A stretch of 64,000 nt of DNA, taken from contig JAZURE010000018.1 in the NCBI GenBank assembly GCA_045606045.1, forward strand, positions 1 to 64,000, written 5' to 3'. This DNA comes from RGIG8748 sp045606045 (GTDB lineage: Bacteria; Bacillota; Clostridia; UMGS1810). The translations under genes and the position numbers were made by a program. Below, piece after piece: positions 17,797 through 26,273 of the stretch (the stretch's first letter is position 1; the number at the start of each line of letters is the position of its first letter). The notes under the pieces were generated by a model. That model was not told where the DNA came from and did no database searches. It worked only from the letters and a program-made list of their open reading frames with translations.

Positions 17797-19707
17797 ATGA
17801 AAGAGGTTAAGTTCTTAAGAAACAGAATGATTTTTCTCTTCGATATTCTCGCTGCTGCAATTATATATCTGGCGAGCATACTTTTTGTCTGCGGACTGCA
17901 TCAGGGTACGCTTAGTGTATACAACTTCATGCCCGTAGCCTTTACAACGATTTTGTCAATATGCCTTGTGTTTTATATGGGCGGCGTATACAGAGTGCTC
18001 TGGCAGTATGCTGCCACCAAGGATTATGTAAGGATAAGCAGTTGTGCACTTATAGGCATTGCGCTCTCAATGGTACTTACACTTGTTTTGAGGTATTCCA
18101 TGCCGCACAGATATTCAAGTGATGTGCGAGATGCGTTCAGAATTACATTTCTTATGTCTTCTGCGACATCGGTTGCATCCATAGGAATGCGTATGCTTAT
18201 AAGGGTGTTTTCCAGAATGACTGTTCACCACGAACACGGCACAAATGAAGAAAACAAAAAGAAAATTCTCATAGTGGGCGCAGGTGTTGCGGCATCCATG
18301 CTCATAAGAGACATGAATGTAAACGAAAACCTAAATTTCAACATTGTCGGCATAGTAGATGACGATGTTTCAAAGCATGGCAATGTGTTTTGCGGGTACC
18401 CCGTAATAGGCGACAGAGATGATATTGTAGGAATATGCCAGAGACTTCGCGTGGATGAAATCTTCCTTGCCATACCCTCGGCAAGCACTACAGACAAAAA
18501 TGAAATAGTGGAAATATGCACCAAGACAAAGGCTAAGATAAAGATAGTTCCTGCTCTCGACCAGGCCATATCATCACAGGGCAGCACAAAAAATATGCTG
18601 AGAAGTATACAGATAGAGGACCTTTTGGACAGACAGGCAATAGTTCTTGACAATAATCTTATATCTGAGTATATAGAGGATAAGGTGGTTGTTGTAACAG
18701 GCGGCGGAGGCTCCATAGGAAGCGAGCTTTGCAGACAGATAATGCGCTTTAATCCCAAGACACTTGTTATAGTAGACATATACGAAAACAATGCGTACGA
18801 TTTGCAGATAGATTTAAACAGACTTTATCCCGACAATAAACCCAAGGTGCTCATAGCATCTGTAAGAGATAAGGAAAGACTGGAGTCCATATTTGAAGAG
18901 TACAAACCATATATAGTATTCCATGCGGCTGCGCACAAGCATGTTCCGCTTATGGAGGACAGCCCCGGCGAAGCTATAAAGAACAATGTATTTGGCACAT
19001 ACAATGTTGCTCTTTGTGCAGATAAATACAAGGTAAAGCGCTTTGTTATGATATCTACAGACAAGGCTGTTAATCCTACAAATATCATGGGTGCCACCAA
19101 GCGTATGTGCGAGCTTATAGTACAGGCAATGCAGAAGATAAGCGACACCGAGTTTGTTGCCGTGCGTTTTGGCAATGTGCTCGGCTCAAACGGAAGTGTA
19201 ATACCGCTGTTTAAAAGACAGATAGAGCTTGGAGGTCCTGTTACCGTAACTCATAAGGATATAACAAGATTCTTTATGACCATACCCGAGGCGGCACAGC
19301 TTGTGCTTCAGGCAGCAAGCTACGCTAAAGGCGGTGAGATATTCGTACTCGATATGGGCAAACCTGTAAGAATATATGACCTTGCAAAGAATATAATAAG
19401 ACTCTCAGGCTACACCCCGGGTGTAGATATCAAAATAGAGGTTACAGGCTTAAGACCGGGCGAAAAGCTCTTTGAAGAGCTTCTTATGAACGAAGAGGGT
19501 CTTACCAAAACAAGACACGAAAAGATATTCGTCGGCGCTCCGTGCGACATAACCATGGAGGAATTAAAACCAAGTCTTGACCTTCTTAAAGAAGCCACGG
19601 ACAACAACGATATAAACGCTGTAAAGGATATTGTGGAAAAGGTAGTACCCACATATATCAAAAATCCCGATGTTGTAAACAAAACTCGCGAAGTTCATAC
19701 AGTATAA
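17797..19707 (+). CDS. nucleoside-diphosphate-sugar epimerase/4,6-dehydratase (CapD/FlaA1/PglF family)
   Basis: Membrane-bound sugar-nucleotide enzyme of 636 aa, acting on UDP-GlcNAc-type substrates for surface glycan or protein glycosylation. About four N-terminal membrane helices (residues 10-115) precede a first Rossmann domain (ILIVGAGVAASML, about 157), a linker, and the catalytic short-chain dehydrogenase domain (VVTGGGGSIGSELCRQI, about 297). The STDKAVNPTNIMGATKR motif (about 421-437) carries the family's catalytic Lys. LRPGEKLFEELL near the C-terminus is typical. The stop overlaps the next start (TAATG), so translation is probably coupled to the unknown gene behind it. Confidence 0.92.
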   Translation: MKEVKFLRNRMIFLFDILAAAIIYLASILFVCGLHQGTLSVYNFMPVAFTTILSICLVFYMGGVYRVLWQYAATKDYVRISSCALIGIALSMVLTLVLRYSMPHRYSSDVRDAFRITFLMSSATSVASIGMRMLIRVFSRMTVHHEHGTNEENKKKILIVGAGVAASMLIRDMNVNENLNFNIVGIVDDDVSKHGNVFCGYPVIGDRDDIVGICQRLRVDEIFLAIPSASTTDKNEIVEICTKTKAKIKIVPALDQAISSQGSTKNMLRSIQIEDLLDRQAIVLDNNLISEYIEDKVVVVTGGGGSIGSELCRQIMRFNPKTLVIVDIYENNAYDLQIDLNRLYPDNKPKVLIASVRDKERLESIFEEYKPYIVFHAAAHKHVPLMEDSPGEAIKNNVFGTYNVALCADKYKVKRFVMISTDKAVNPTNIMGATKRMCELIVQAMQKISDTEFVAVRFGNVLGSNGSVIPLFKRQIELGGPVTVTHKDITRFFMTIPEAAQLVLQAASYAKGGEIFVLDMGKPVRIYDLAKNIIRLSGYTPGVDIKIEVTGLRPGEKLFEELLMNEEGLTKTRHEKIFVGAPCDITMEELKPSLDLLKEATDNNDINAVKDIVEKVVPTYIKNPDVVNKTREVHTV

Positions 19708-20678
19708 TGGTAGGTACAGTAATATTCAAGGATTTTGAAACAGGCTCTTACGAAACTATGCGTGTTACTGTGTATGACGGCAATTCATATGCGGATATAG
19801 ACAGGGTACAGGAATTTTCCTCATGCATCGTGTCCTTGGAGCGTAAAAGCGCAGTATATGATGCATTAAGCTCGGACAATGCACCAAGACTTAATATGAA
19901 AGACTTGTTTGAGCTTTGCAAAAGGGCAAGGGAGTACCTTTATAAGCACGACTGGGTCACTATGGCAGATTTCCTGATTAGCGGCACAGACATATCGTTC
20001 AGATGCCGTTCTGTAAAAAGCGGAATATACTCTCCCATAGATATACGCACGGTCTACGATACTGAGAGACAACATATGTACAAGCTGTGCTTTGAGGATG
20101 ATTCGAGTTATTTATGCTTGTCTGCAAGGTGTCATGTAGCAAACTATTGCCTTAAGATGCTTTTAGGTTTAGAGGACGATGTGTTCGGCATATCGGGCAG
20201 GGGAGTGTATATGGATGCTTCGCTTATAAAAGCAAAGAGTTCATATGCCGCAAAGATAAGAAAATCTGATTGTAAAGATGCTGTCTTTAGTCCGTGCACA
20301 CATTCTCACATGGAGCTTATATCTGACTTTCGTTCCCTTAAGCTGTGCGCTTTGAAGAAAATAAAACAATCTTATTTCAAAGGCAAATCATTGGAAGAGC
20401 TTTCCTTGGAGATTATGGAAGATGAATACATAAAAAGTGCATCACATGAATTTACCGATAAGCTTTTGGAATATCTTGTAAACTACGATTTTTGTTTTGA
20501 TGCAAAATCACACATTAAGTATATAAGTATTTACGATGCACTCTATCTTATGATGGATACAGGTGCCTCGGAGGATATTGGCAAAAGAGCTGCAGCCTTA
20601 AGCGCAAACATGAAACTAAGAAAAAAGCTGCCCTGTGCAGATTGCTATGACGGCATGGGCAGGGCATATAATATGTAA
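19707..20678 (+). CDS. unknown protein in PqqD/peptidase/ABC operon
   Basis: Not recognised. The 323-aa protein is soluble, without a signal peptide or membrane helix, and fairly rich in Cys, Asp and Lys. Its start overlaps the stop of the sugar-nucleotide enzyme and has no clear SD, consistent with translational coupling. A PqqD-like gene follows 14 bases later. Position in the run suggests a role in making, modifying or regulating a peptide or surface product. In comparable clostridial loci a nucleotidyltransferase-like protein often occupies this place, but I see no catalytic motif that would prove this here. Confidence 0.7.
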   Translation: MVGTVIFKDFETGSYETMRVTVYDGNSYADIDRVQEFSSCIVSLERKSAVYDALSSDNAPRLNMKDLFELCKRAREYLYKHDWVTMADFLISGTDISFRCRSVKSGIYSPIDIRTVYDTERQHMYKLCFEDDSSYLCLSARCHVANYCLKMLLGLEDDVFGISGRGVYMDASLIKAKSSYAAKIRKSDCKDAVFSPCTHSHMELISDFRSLKLCALKKIKQSYFKGKSLEELSLEIMEDEYIKSASHEFTDKLLEYLVNYDFCFDAKSHIKYISIYDALYLMMDTGASEDIGKRAAALSANMKLRKKLPCADCYDGMGRAYNM

Positions 20679-20692
20679 GAGAGGTATATATA

Positions 20693-20959
20693 ATGAAAGC
20701 AAAAAACGGATTCAGTATAAAGGAAGTTGCAGGCAGCTTTGTAATAGTGCCTGTGGGCGAGAGACTTGTGGATTTTTCCGCTATGATTACCGTAAATGAA
20801 ACGGGAGCATTTTTGTGGGAAAAGCTTCAGGACGATATAAGTGCGGATGCTCTTACTGAGGCACTCTGCAATGAGTACGATGTAGATGAAGATACAGCCA
20901 GAGCAGATGTGGCTGAATTCACACAGGTGCTCATTGCCAAGAAGGTAATAGAAGAATGA
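20693..20959 (+). CDS. PqqD family protein (RiPP recognition element)
   Basis: Small winged-helix protein of 88 aa. It shows the usual PqqD order: VAGSFVIVPVG beta hairpin at the start, FSAMITVNETGAFLWEKL in the middle, a helical region ending in VDEDTARADVAEF, then LIAKKVIEE. PqqD-like domains bind the leader of ribosomally made, modified peptides and present it to a processing enzyme. The gene overlaps the following peptidase gene by 4 bases (ATGA), so these two are tightly coupled. No radical SAM partner is seen in the window, which makes the modifying enzyme an open question. Confidence 0.87.
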   Translation: MKAKNGFSIKEVAGSFVIVPVGERLVDFSAMITVNETGAFLWEKLQDDISADALTEALCNEYDVDEDTARADVAEFTQVLIAKKVIEE

Positions 20960-21426
20960 TAATAAACGAAAATGCCAACTACAGCGAAAAGGATGTAATG
21001 CCGCTTGTGGAGGAGTGCCTTGCATGCGGGATGGATGTAAGAATGAAGGTATCGGGCATAAGCATGACACCCATACTCCATAACATCAAGGATTCTGTAG
21101 TTCTCACCAAAACGGACAGGGTAAAAAAGTACGATATTGTACTTTACAAAAGGACAAACGGCAAGTACATACTTCACAGAATAATAGGAAGAAAAAAAGG
21201 CGCCTTTGTTATGGCGGGGGATTTTGAAACCGAAAAGGAATACCCCGTGTATGAGGATATGATTATAGCAAAGGTCACTTCGTTTTGTCGTAATGGTAAG
21301 GACTACAAGCCCGAGGATATTGTAATAAGGCTCTATTCGGTGATATGGGTTTTGGTGTTCCCTGTAAGACAATGGATTTTGTATATGCTTAATTGTATTA
21401 GGAGGATTTTCCATGGGAAGAGGTAG
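20956..21426 (+). CDS. S24/S26 family peptidase (signal peptidase-like)
   Basis: Membrane-associated serine peptidase of 156 aa. The SGISMTPIL motif (about residues 34-42) holds the catalytic Ser of the S26 SxMxP pattern. The DIVLYKRTNGKYILHRIIG segment (about 61-79) supplies the candidate general-base Lys and the HRI box. A hydrophobic segment near the C-terminus (VIWVLVFPVRQWILYML) would anchor it, an arrangement opposite to that of a classical signal peptidase, whose anchor is N-terminal. The family occurs next to PqqD proteins and ABC exporters, where it probably trims an exported peptide. It overlaps both neighbours. Confidence 0.85.
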   Translation: MIINENANYSEKDVMPLVEECLACGMDVRMKVSGISMTPILHNIKDSVVLTKTDRVKKYDIVLYKRTNGKYILHRIIGRKKGAFVMAGDFETEKEYPVYEDMIIAKVTSFCRNGKDYKPEDIVIRLYSVIWVLVFPVRQWILYMLNCIRRIFHGKR

Positions 21427-23059
21427 GATGCAAGCGGCAAAATGGCTCTTAAAAAATGCAAGACTTATTTTGTGGCAGATGCTTTTGCTTTCGGCTTTGG
21501 GAATTTTAATATCTTACATATCGGTACGGTTTGCTCTTGCAAGCCGTGATTTGCTTGATTGTGCAACAGGTAATTTTGACGGAAACTTTAAAGGATGTAT
21601 AATTACCATTGCGTTTCTTCTTGTAGCGGATATAACTGTGCAGAGTATATACAACATACTCTCTGTGCGTCTTGGCTCTCTGTACAAGAACAGTATGCAG
21701 AAAAAGCTTTTTAAAGATGTGCTTGGGGCGGATTTTGCTTCGCTCTCCGAATATCATTCGGGCGAGGTTATAAACAGACTTACAAAGGATGTTTCCCTTG
21801 TAAGCTCTAACATAGTGGATTTTGTGCCAAATGCCGTAATACTTATATCGGGAGTTATAATGAGCTTTTGGGCGCTTTTTGTAATAGATGCATCGCTCTC
21901 TGTTATCTGCATTGCTCTTGGACCTGTGGTGCTTGCAGGCTCTGTTTTCTACGGAAGAAGGGTTAAAAGACTTCATAAGGATTGCTTGGAGAGTGACGGG
22001 AAAATCCTATCCTTTATGCATGAGGGCATACAAAATCTTCTTATTATAAAGGCATTTCGCAAGGAGAAGAAGTTTGGTACTTTGGCTTCAAAGCTCCAGA
22101 GGGAGAATTACAAGCTCAACATGAAGGTCGGATATATAAGTCTTCTTGTAAATGTTCTTTACTTTCTGGCACTTACGGCGGCATATTACTTTGCTGTGGC
22201 ATGGTGTGCGTATAAGATTCATAAGGGTATCATGACTGTGGGTGCATTTGCCGCAGTAATACAGCTTGTTGGCTCGGTGCAAGCACCGTTTAGGGAAATA
22301 TCGGGCATGTTTTCCAAGTTCTTTTCAACATGTGCCTCGGCAGAGCGTATAATGGAGATGGAAAGCCTTAAGAAGGATTCATCCGAAAAAGTGCATATAT
22401 CCCACTTTGAGGGCATAGAAGTTAATGGAGTGGATTTCTCCTATGGCGAAGAACAAGTGCTTAAAGACGCCTCACTCACCATTCAAAAAGGCGATATAAT
22501 GGTAGTAACAGGAGGTTCGGGCATAGGCAAGAGCACACTCTTTAAGCTCCTTATGGGCATATATTCACCCGACAGGGGAGATATGTACATATATAATAGT
22601 AAAGAAAAGGTAAAGCTCGGTTCTCATACCCGAAGTGCCTTTTCGTATGTTCCGCAGGGCAATATGATAGTATCGGGCACCATTGCGGAAAATATATCAT
22701 TTTTTGATGACAATGCCGACATGGCAAGGGTGGAAGAAGCGGCAAGAACGGCATGCATATATGATTACATATCCACTCTGCCCGAGGGTATGAACACCGC
22801 CATCGGCGAGGGTGGTCTGGGTCTTAGCGAGGGGCAGGCGCAGCGCCTTGCAATAGCAAGGGCACTTTACGAAAATGCCCCCGTAATCCTCATGGACGAA
22901 GCCACAAGCGCATTGGATGAGGACACGGAAACAAAGGTATTGGAGAGCATAAAATCGATTGGCGGAAAGACCTGCATAATAATAACTCACAGACCCAAAG
23001 CACTCGATATTGCAAATAAGCATTTGCATATAGAAAACAAGCATATACAGATTGTCTAA
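21413..23059 (+). CDS. ABC exporter with fused membrane and ATPase domains
   Basis: Half-transporter of 548 aa, probably a homodimer in the membrane. Residues 1-300 hold about six membrane helices. The ATPase domain follows with Walker A GGSGIGKSTLF (about residues 366-376), signature LSEGQAQRLAIARAL and Walker B VILMDEATSALDE. The signature reads LSEGQ rather than LSGGQ, a common natural variant. No C39 peptidase domain is fused, so leader cleavage would need the neighbouring S24/S26 protein. The gene begins 14 bases before the peptidase stop with a good AGGAGG site. Confidence 0.92.
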   Translation: MGRGRMQAAKWLLKNARLILWQMLLLSALGILISYISVRFALASRDLLDCATGNFDGNFKGCIITIAFLLVADITVQSIYNILSVRLGSLYKNSMQKKLFKDVLGADFASLSEYHSGEVINRLTKDVSLVSSNIVDFVPNAVILISGVIMSFWALFVIDASLSVICIALGPVVLAGSVFYGRRVKRLHKDCLESDGKILSFMHEGIQNLLIIKAFRKEKKFGTLASKLQRENYKLNMKVGYISLLVNVLYFLALTAAYYFAVAWCAYKIHKGIMTVGAFAAVIQLVGSVQAPFREISGMFSKFFSTCASAERIMEMESLKKDSSEKVHISHFEGIEVNGVDFSYGEEQVLKDASLTIQKGDIMVVTGGSGIGKSTLFKLLMGIYSPDRGDMYIYNSKEKVKLGSHTRSAFSYVPQGNMIVSGTIAENISFFDDNADMARVEEAARTACIYDYISTLPEGMNTAIGEGGLGLSEGQAQRLAIARALYENAPVILMDEATSALDEDTETKVLESIKSIGGKTCIIITHRPKALDIANKHLHIENKHIQIV

Positions 23060-23120
23060 AATGCACAACGAAAAGCCGTTTTAATTGTACTAATTTAAGG
23101 ATAAAAATTAAAAATTTGTA

Positions 23121-23149
23121 TTGACAAGCAAGATTTACTTTGTTATAAT
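23121..23149 (+). promoter_or_regulatory. consensus sigma-A promoter before the secreted protein and small peptide genes
   Basis: Exact TTGACA (23121-23126) and exact TATAAT (23144-23149) with the ideal 17-base spacer. This is one of the best promoters in the window and implies strong expression of the two genes behind it. Confidence 0.85.
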
Positions 23150-23193
23150 TATTACAACAATCAGTATATTAAATGAAGGAGATGTGTGACAAA

Positions 23194-23838
23194 ATGAAAA
23201 TAAAGTTTTCAAAAACTTTAGCAATTGCTTGCATTTTATGCATGACTTTTGCAACCTTAACTGCTTTTGCTGACGTTACAGTAACAACCACCACTACATA
23301 CGATTTCGAAGCTGCTGCTGATGCTGATATGACTATCACAACCACAGTTGCAGGACTCGAAAATAATGGTGAAATTACTTACTATGTAGAAAATGAAGAT
23401 GGTATAGTTTATATCGATCAGACTACAGCAGCAAGCAAAACTGCTACCTTTACTTTCGTAGCTGCTACAAATGCTGTTCTCAAAGCTACAGCTAAGCATG
23501 GTTCTGATAAAGGCTATGCGTTCCCTACTTTTACTTTCAAAGCAGGTGCTAACTATTTAACACAGGGTACTCCTGGAGTTGCGAAGGTTCCTAATGCTTG
23601 GGGTGTTCCTAACGCAGGCGAAACTAAGATTACCGATGATGGCGGTTATATATTCCAGGGTATAGTATCTGGTACTGGTGCTGAGTATGGTGTTCAGATT
23701 GAAGGATACGATAAGCCTTTCCTTGCTAAAGGTTGTAATGTAGATGGCACATTCGTTGTAATTATCGATGGTATAAGTGCTGACGATGCTGCAAAGGCTG
23801 TTCCATATCCTGCTGAAAAAGTTGCAGCACAGAATTAA
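23194..23838 (+). CDS. secreted Ala/Thr-rich protein, unknown
   Basis: Predicted exported protein of 214 aa with no family I recognise. The signal peptide (Lys-rich start, hydrophobic core, ALTAFA-type end; TAFA at about residues 23-26) is followed by a Thr-rich stretch and a beta-rich acidic body. There is no lipobox, cell-wall sorting signal or obvious membrane anchor. The codons are of the highly expressed type (GCT, GGT, AAA, TTC), unlike most genes nearby. The ATG at 23194 is chosen because AAGGAG at 23176-23181 is properly spaced; the ATG at 23173 is part of that site. It stands between the exporter and the 56-residue peptide gene. Confidence 0.8.
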   Translation: MKIKFSKTLAIACILCMTFATLTAFADVTVTTTTTYDFEAAADADMTITTTVAGLENNGEITYYVENEDGIVYIDQTTAASKTATFTFVAATNAVLKATAKHGSDKGYAFPTFTFKAGANYLTQGTPGVAKVPNAWGVPNAGETKITDDGGYIFQGIVSGTGAEYGVQIEGYDKPFLAKGCNVDGTFVVIIDGISADDAAKAVPYPAEKVAAQN

Positions 23839-23856
23839 GAAGAGGAGGAGATTACA

Positions 23857-24027
23857 ATGAAGAAATATACAAAACCCGCAATTCAGGTTGTAGAATTGTC
23901 TGTTAAGGAATCTCTTTCCGCACTTCCTACAGGTTTTCAGAGACTTGGAATGAAATCCCTTAGCGGTGCTGCCCGCAAGAATATCACTATTTACAAGACA
24001 GCTTCTAATGCTAGCGTAAATAGCTGA
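23857..24027 (+). CDS. 56-residue peptide, candidate RiPP precursor
   Basis: A complete small gene with AGGAGGAG (23843-23850) ideally spaced before the ATG, 18 bases behind the secreted-protein gene and followed by a strong terminator. The N-terminal part MKKYTKPAIQVVELSVKE looks like the leader type seen in many clostridial short peptides (MKKY-KP followed by a VVEL-like strand), which suits binding by a PqqD domain. The remainder (residues 19-56) is rich in Ser, Thr, Ala and Asn, with two basic patches and no Cys. It is not hydrophobic enough for a membrane peptide. No direct homologue can be named from sequence reading alone. Confidence 0.75.
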   Translation: MKKYTKPAIQVVELSVKESLSALPTGFQRLGMKSLSGAARKNITIYKTASNASVNS

Positions 24028-24097
24028 GAATCGAAAACATTAAATTAGTTTAAAATGAATTTTTCAAAGCAGTTAAATTCAATTTAATATCTGAGGT

Positions 24098-24130
24098 AAA
24101 AGAGATTGGCGACGGCCAGTCTCTTTTATT
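24098..24130 (+). terminator. terminator of the small peptide transcript
   Basis: Thirteen-bp stem (24098-24110 with 24115-24127, one G-U pair), GACG loop, outer AAAAGAGA/TCTCTTTT, then ATTTTG. It is about 70 bases after the peptide stop codon. Confidence 0.8.
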
Positions 24131-24135
24131 TTGTG

Positions 24136-24186
24136 TGCCGCTTGGGGAAGTATGCCGCTTGGGGACGTATGCCGCTTGGGGACGTA
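24136..24186. repeat. three tandem 17-bp repeats
   Basis: Three adjacent copies of TGCCGCTTGGGGACGTA (the first has GGGGAAG in place of GGGGACG) in otherwise AT-rich DNA. They lie between the peptide-gene terminator and the promoter of the PHP phosphatase gene. The remainder of this 315-base gap holds only the flanking terminator and promoter. Confidence 0.85.
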
Positions 24187-24253
24187 CATTTTTTGGCACT
24201 ATTCCCGCTGCGTTATTTGAGAACAAACAATTTCTTTTATTTTGATGTAATAG

Positions 24254-24282
24254 TTGAAAAAGAATATAAATTATGTTACAAT
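24254..24282 (+). promoter_or_regulatory. promoter of the PHP phosphatase gene
   Basis: TTGAAA (24254-24259), 17-base spacer, TACAAT (24277-24282). Confidence 0.6.
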
Positions 24283-24342
24283 ACACATAGTAATACCATA
24301 ATTGATACACAGGGTTTTCATGCTCATATATGCGAGGTAGAT

Positions 24343-25149
24343 ATGTTATCTAATTTACACACACATACAAATTTTTGCGACGGTAAGAGTACTCCCGAGG
24401 AGATAGTATTAAGCGCTATAGATATGGGCTTTTGTTCCATAGGTTTTTCGGGTCATGGATATACAGATTTCGACAAAAGCTACTGCATGACGGATACAAA
24501 CGGCTATATAAACCAAATAAAAGCATTAAAAGAAAAATACCAAGATAAAATACAGATTTATCTTGGTGTTGAGGAAGACATAGCGCAATATGTTTGCAGA
24601 GAGAACTTTGATTACATAATAGGCTCCTCGCACTACTTTAACATAGACGGCAAGCTCCATCCTATAGATTTGAGCGCGGAGTATTTTAAAAAATGTATAG
24701 AATTATTTGGGGAAGATGTAAAAACTCTTTCCGAGAATTACTACAGTAATTTCTGCGACTACATTATCTGTCGCAAACCCGATATCATAGGTCACTTTGA
24801 CCTTATAACAAAGTTCGATGAGACAGACGGCATGGGGTACTTCCTAAATAACTCCGACTATATTGAGATTGCGGAGAAATATCTCAAAATTGCTCTCAAA
24901 AGTGAGTGCATATTTGAAGTAAACACGGGTGCGATATCGCGTGGTTACAGGACAAATCCGTACCCTCAGGAGAATCTTTTGCACATTCTTAAGGAAAGTG
25001 ATGCTAAAATCATGCTCACCTCGGATAGTCATAGTGCAGATACATTGTGCTTTGGTTTTGACCAGACGAGGTCTTTGTTAAAAGACATAGGTTTCTCGTA
25101 TGTTTATGTACTTTATGACGGCAAATTTCAAAAACAACTTATAGAATAA
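24343..25149 (+). CDS. PHP-domain phosphatase, histidinol-phosphatase (HisK/HisJ) type
   Basis: Metal-dependent phosphoesterase of 268 aa. The HTHTNFCDGKSTPEEIV start holds the first PHP metal motif (HxH). GFSGHGY and GVEEDI give further metal ligands, and SSHYF, IGHFDLI and LTSDSHSADTLCFGF the later ones. Length and order match the HisK/HisJ group, whose known member dephosphorylates histidinol phosphate; no other his genes are nearby, so another phosphomonoester is possible. The ATG at 24343 follows GAGGT and starts right at the motif. Confidence 0.87.
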   Translation: MLSNLHTHTNFCDGKSTPEEIVLSAIDMGFCSIGFSGHGYTDFDKSYCMTDTNGYINQIKALKEKYQDKIQIYLGVEEDIAQYVCRENFDYIIGSSHYFNIDGKLHPIDLSAEYFKKCIELFGEDVKTLSENYYSNFCDYIICRKPDIIGHFDLITKFDETDGMGYFLNNSDYIEIAEKYLKIALKSECIFEVNTGAISRGYRTNPYPQENLLHILKESDAKIMLTSDSHSADTLCFGFDQTRSLLKDIGFSYVYVLYDGKFQKQLIE

Positions 25150-25169
25150 GCAATGTATAGGAGACACAC

Positions 25170-26273
25170 ATGGATAATAATGCACTTATAGATACATACA
25201 GAAAAAAGCTCACCAATCTTCACGCTGTCACTGTCTTTATCGTACTTTTGATGGAGATAATAGTCTACATACTTTTTGTAATAAAAGGTAAAGAAACATT
25301 AGACATTTCTAATGATTATCTGATACTTGCAGTGGTTGTGCCTGCAATACTAAATATTGCAGGGCATATTGTTGCAAGATATATAGGCGGTGTCGAAAGT
25401 ATAAACGACACCGTAAAAAACGCATCCATTGTGTATGCGGCAATTTTCACTGCAATAGTAGTATCTGTAGCACATCGGCACTATGTTGTTACATCCTGTG
25501 CCTTTGTGTTTCCTATGATACTTTGCACATTATTTAACAGCAGACGACTGCTTACACAGACTCTTGCGGCATCTGTTATAGGGCTTGTGGCTACATTTGC
25601 ACTTGTTGCAGGAGAAATAGGCCTTAATATGTCTCTTGTTGTAAACTATATGGTTTTGTGCGGTTTTTTGGCTGTGTCATATTTTTCGGGCTGTGTTACT
25701 ATAGATAGTTCCGAACTCAACCAATTTGTTATAGAAAACCAAGCCCTCACAAACAGGCGCTTAAGAGGTAAGCTAAATAAAGACCCCATGACAGACCTCT
25801 ACAATCACAAGATGTTTCATAAGGTGCTTGCTAATACAGTTTTCGATGCCAATGAGGGCAATCTTGACTTTTGCCTCGCTATGTTTGATATAGATGATTT
25901 TAAGACCATAAACGACACCTACGGTCACGATTCGGGCGATGATGTGCTTCTTGCATTATCCAAAATTATAAAAAAGAATTGCAGCCGAGGGGATGTGCCG
26001 TTCCGATACGGAGGCGAGGAATTTGCCATAATAATGAAGGGAAGAGATATCTCTGCAGCACAGAGTATAATGCACACAATACTTACTGAGTTCAGAGTTT
26101 CCAAATTTGCTTTTACCAATGAAAGCCTCTCTTTTTCGTGCGGTATTGCACAACACGAAAAACACATGACAAAAGAAGCGATTTTCGATTTGGCAGATGA
26201 CGGTATGTATTTTGTCAAAAATAACGGAAAGAATCAAATATATGTAAACAATAAATTGGAAGTGATAAAGTAA
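25170..26273 (+). CDS. membrane diguanylate cyclase (GGDEF)
   Basis: Signalling protein of 367 aa that should make cyclic di-GMP. The N-terminal half has about six membrane helices (residues 15-185), then a short helical linker leads into the GGDEF domain (about 205-360). The active-site loop is GGEEF within RYGGEEFAII, a catalytically competent form, and DIDDFKTINDTYGHDSGDD supplies the metal and substrate site. No RxxD inhibitory site is obvious before the loop. The TAA stop overlaps the ATG of pyruvate kinase. Confidence 0.92.
   Translation: MDNNALIDTYRKKLTNLHAVTVFIVLLMEIIVYILFVIKGKETLDISNDYLILAVVVPAILNIAGHIVARYIGGVESINDTVKNASIVYAAIFTAIVVSVAHRHYVVTSCAFVFPMILCTLFNSRRLLTQTLAASVIGLVATFALVAGEIGLNMSLVVNYMVLCGFLAVSYFSGCVTIDSSELNQFVIENQALTNRRLRGKLNKDPMTDLYNHKMFHKVLANTVFDANEGNLDFCLAMFDIDDFKTINDTYGHDSGDDVLLALSKIIKKNCSRGDVPFRYGGEEFAIIMKGRDISAAQSIMHTILTEFRVSKFAFTNESLSFSCGIAQHEKHMTKEAIFDLADDGMYFVKNNGKNQIYVNNKLEVIK

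Noticed and set aside
20956..21426. Housekeeping type I signal peptidase (LepB)
   Set aside because: The hydrophobic segment is C-terminal rather than N-terminal, and the gene overlaps PqqD and the exporter, so a dedicated peptidase is more likely.
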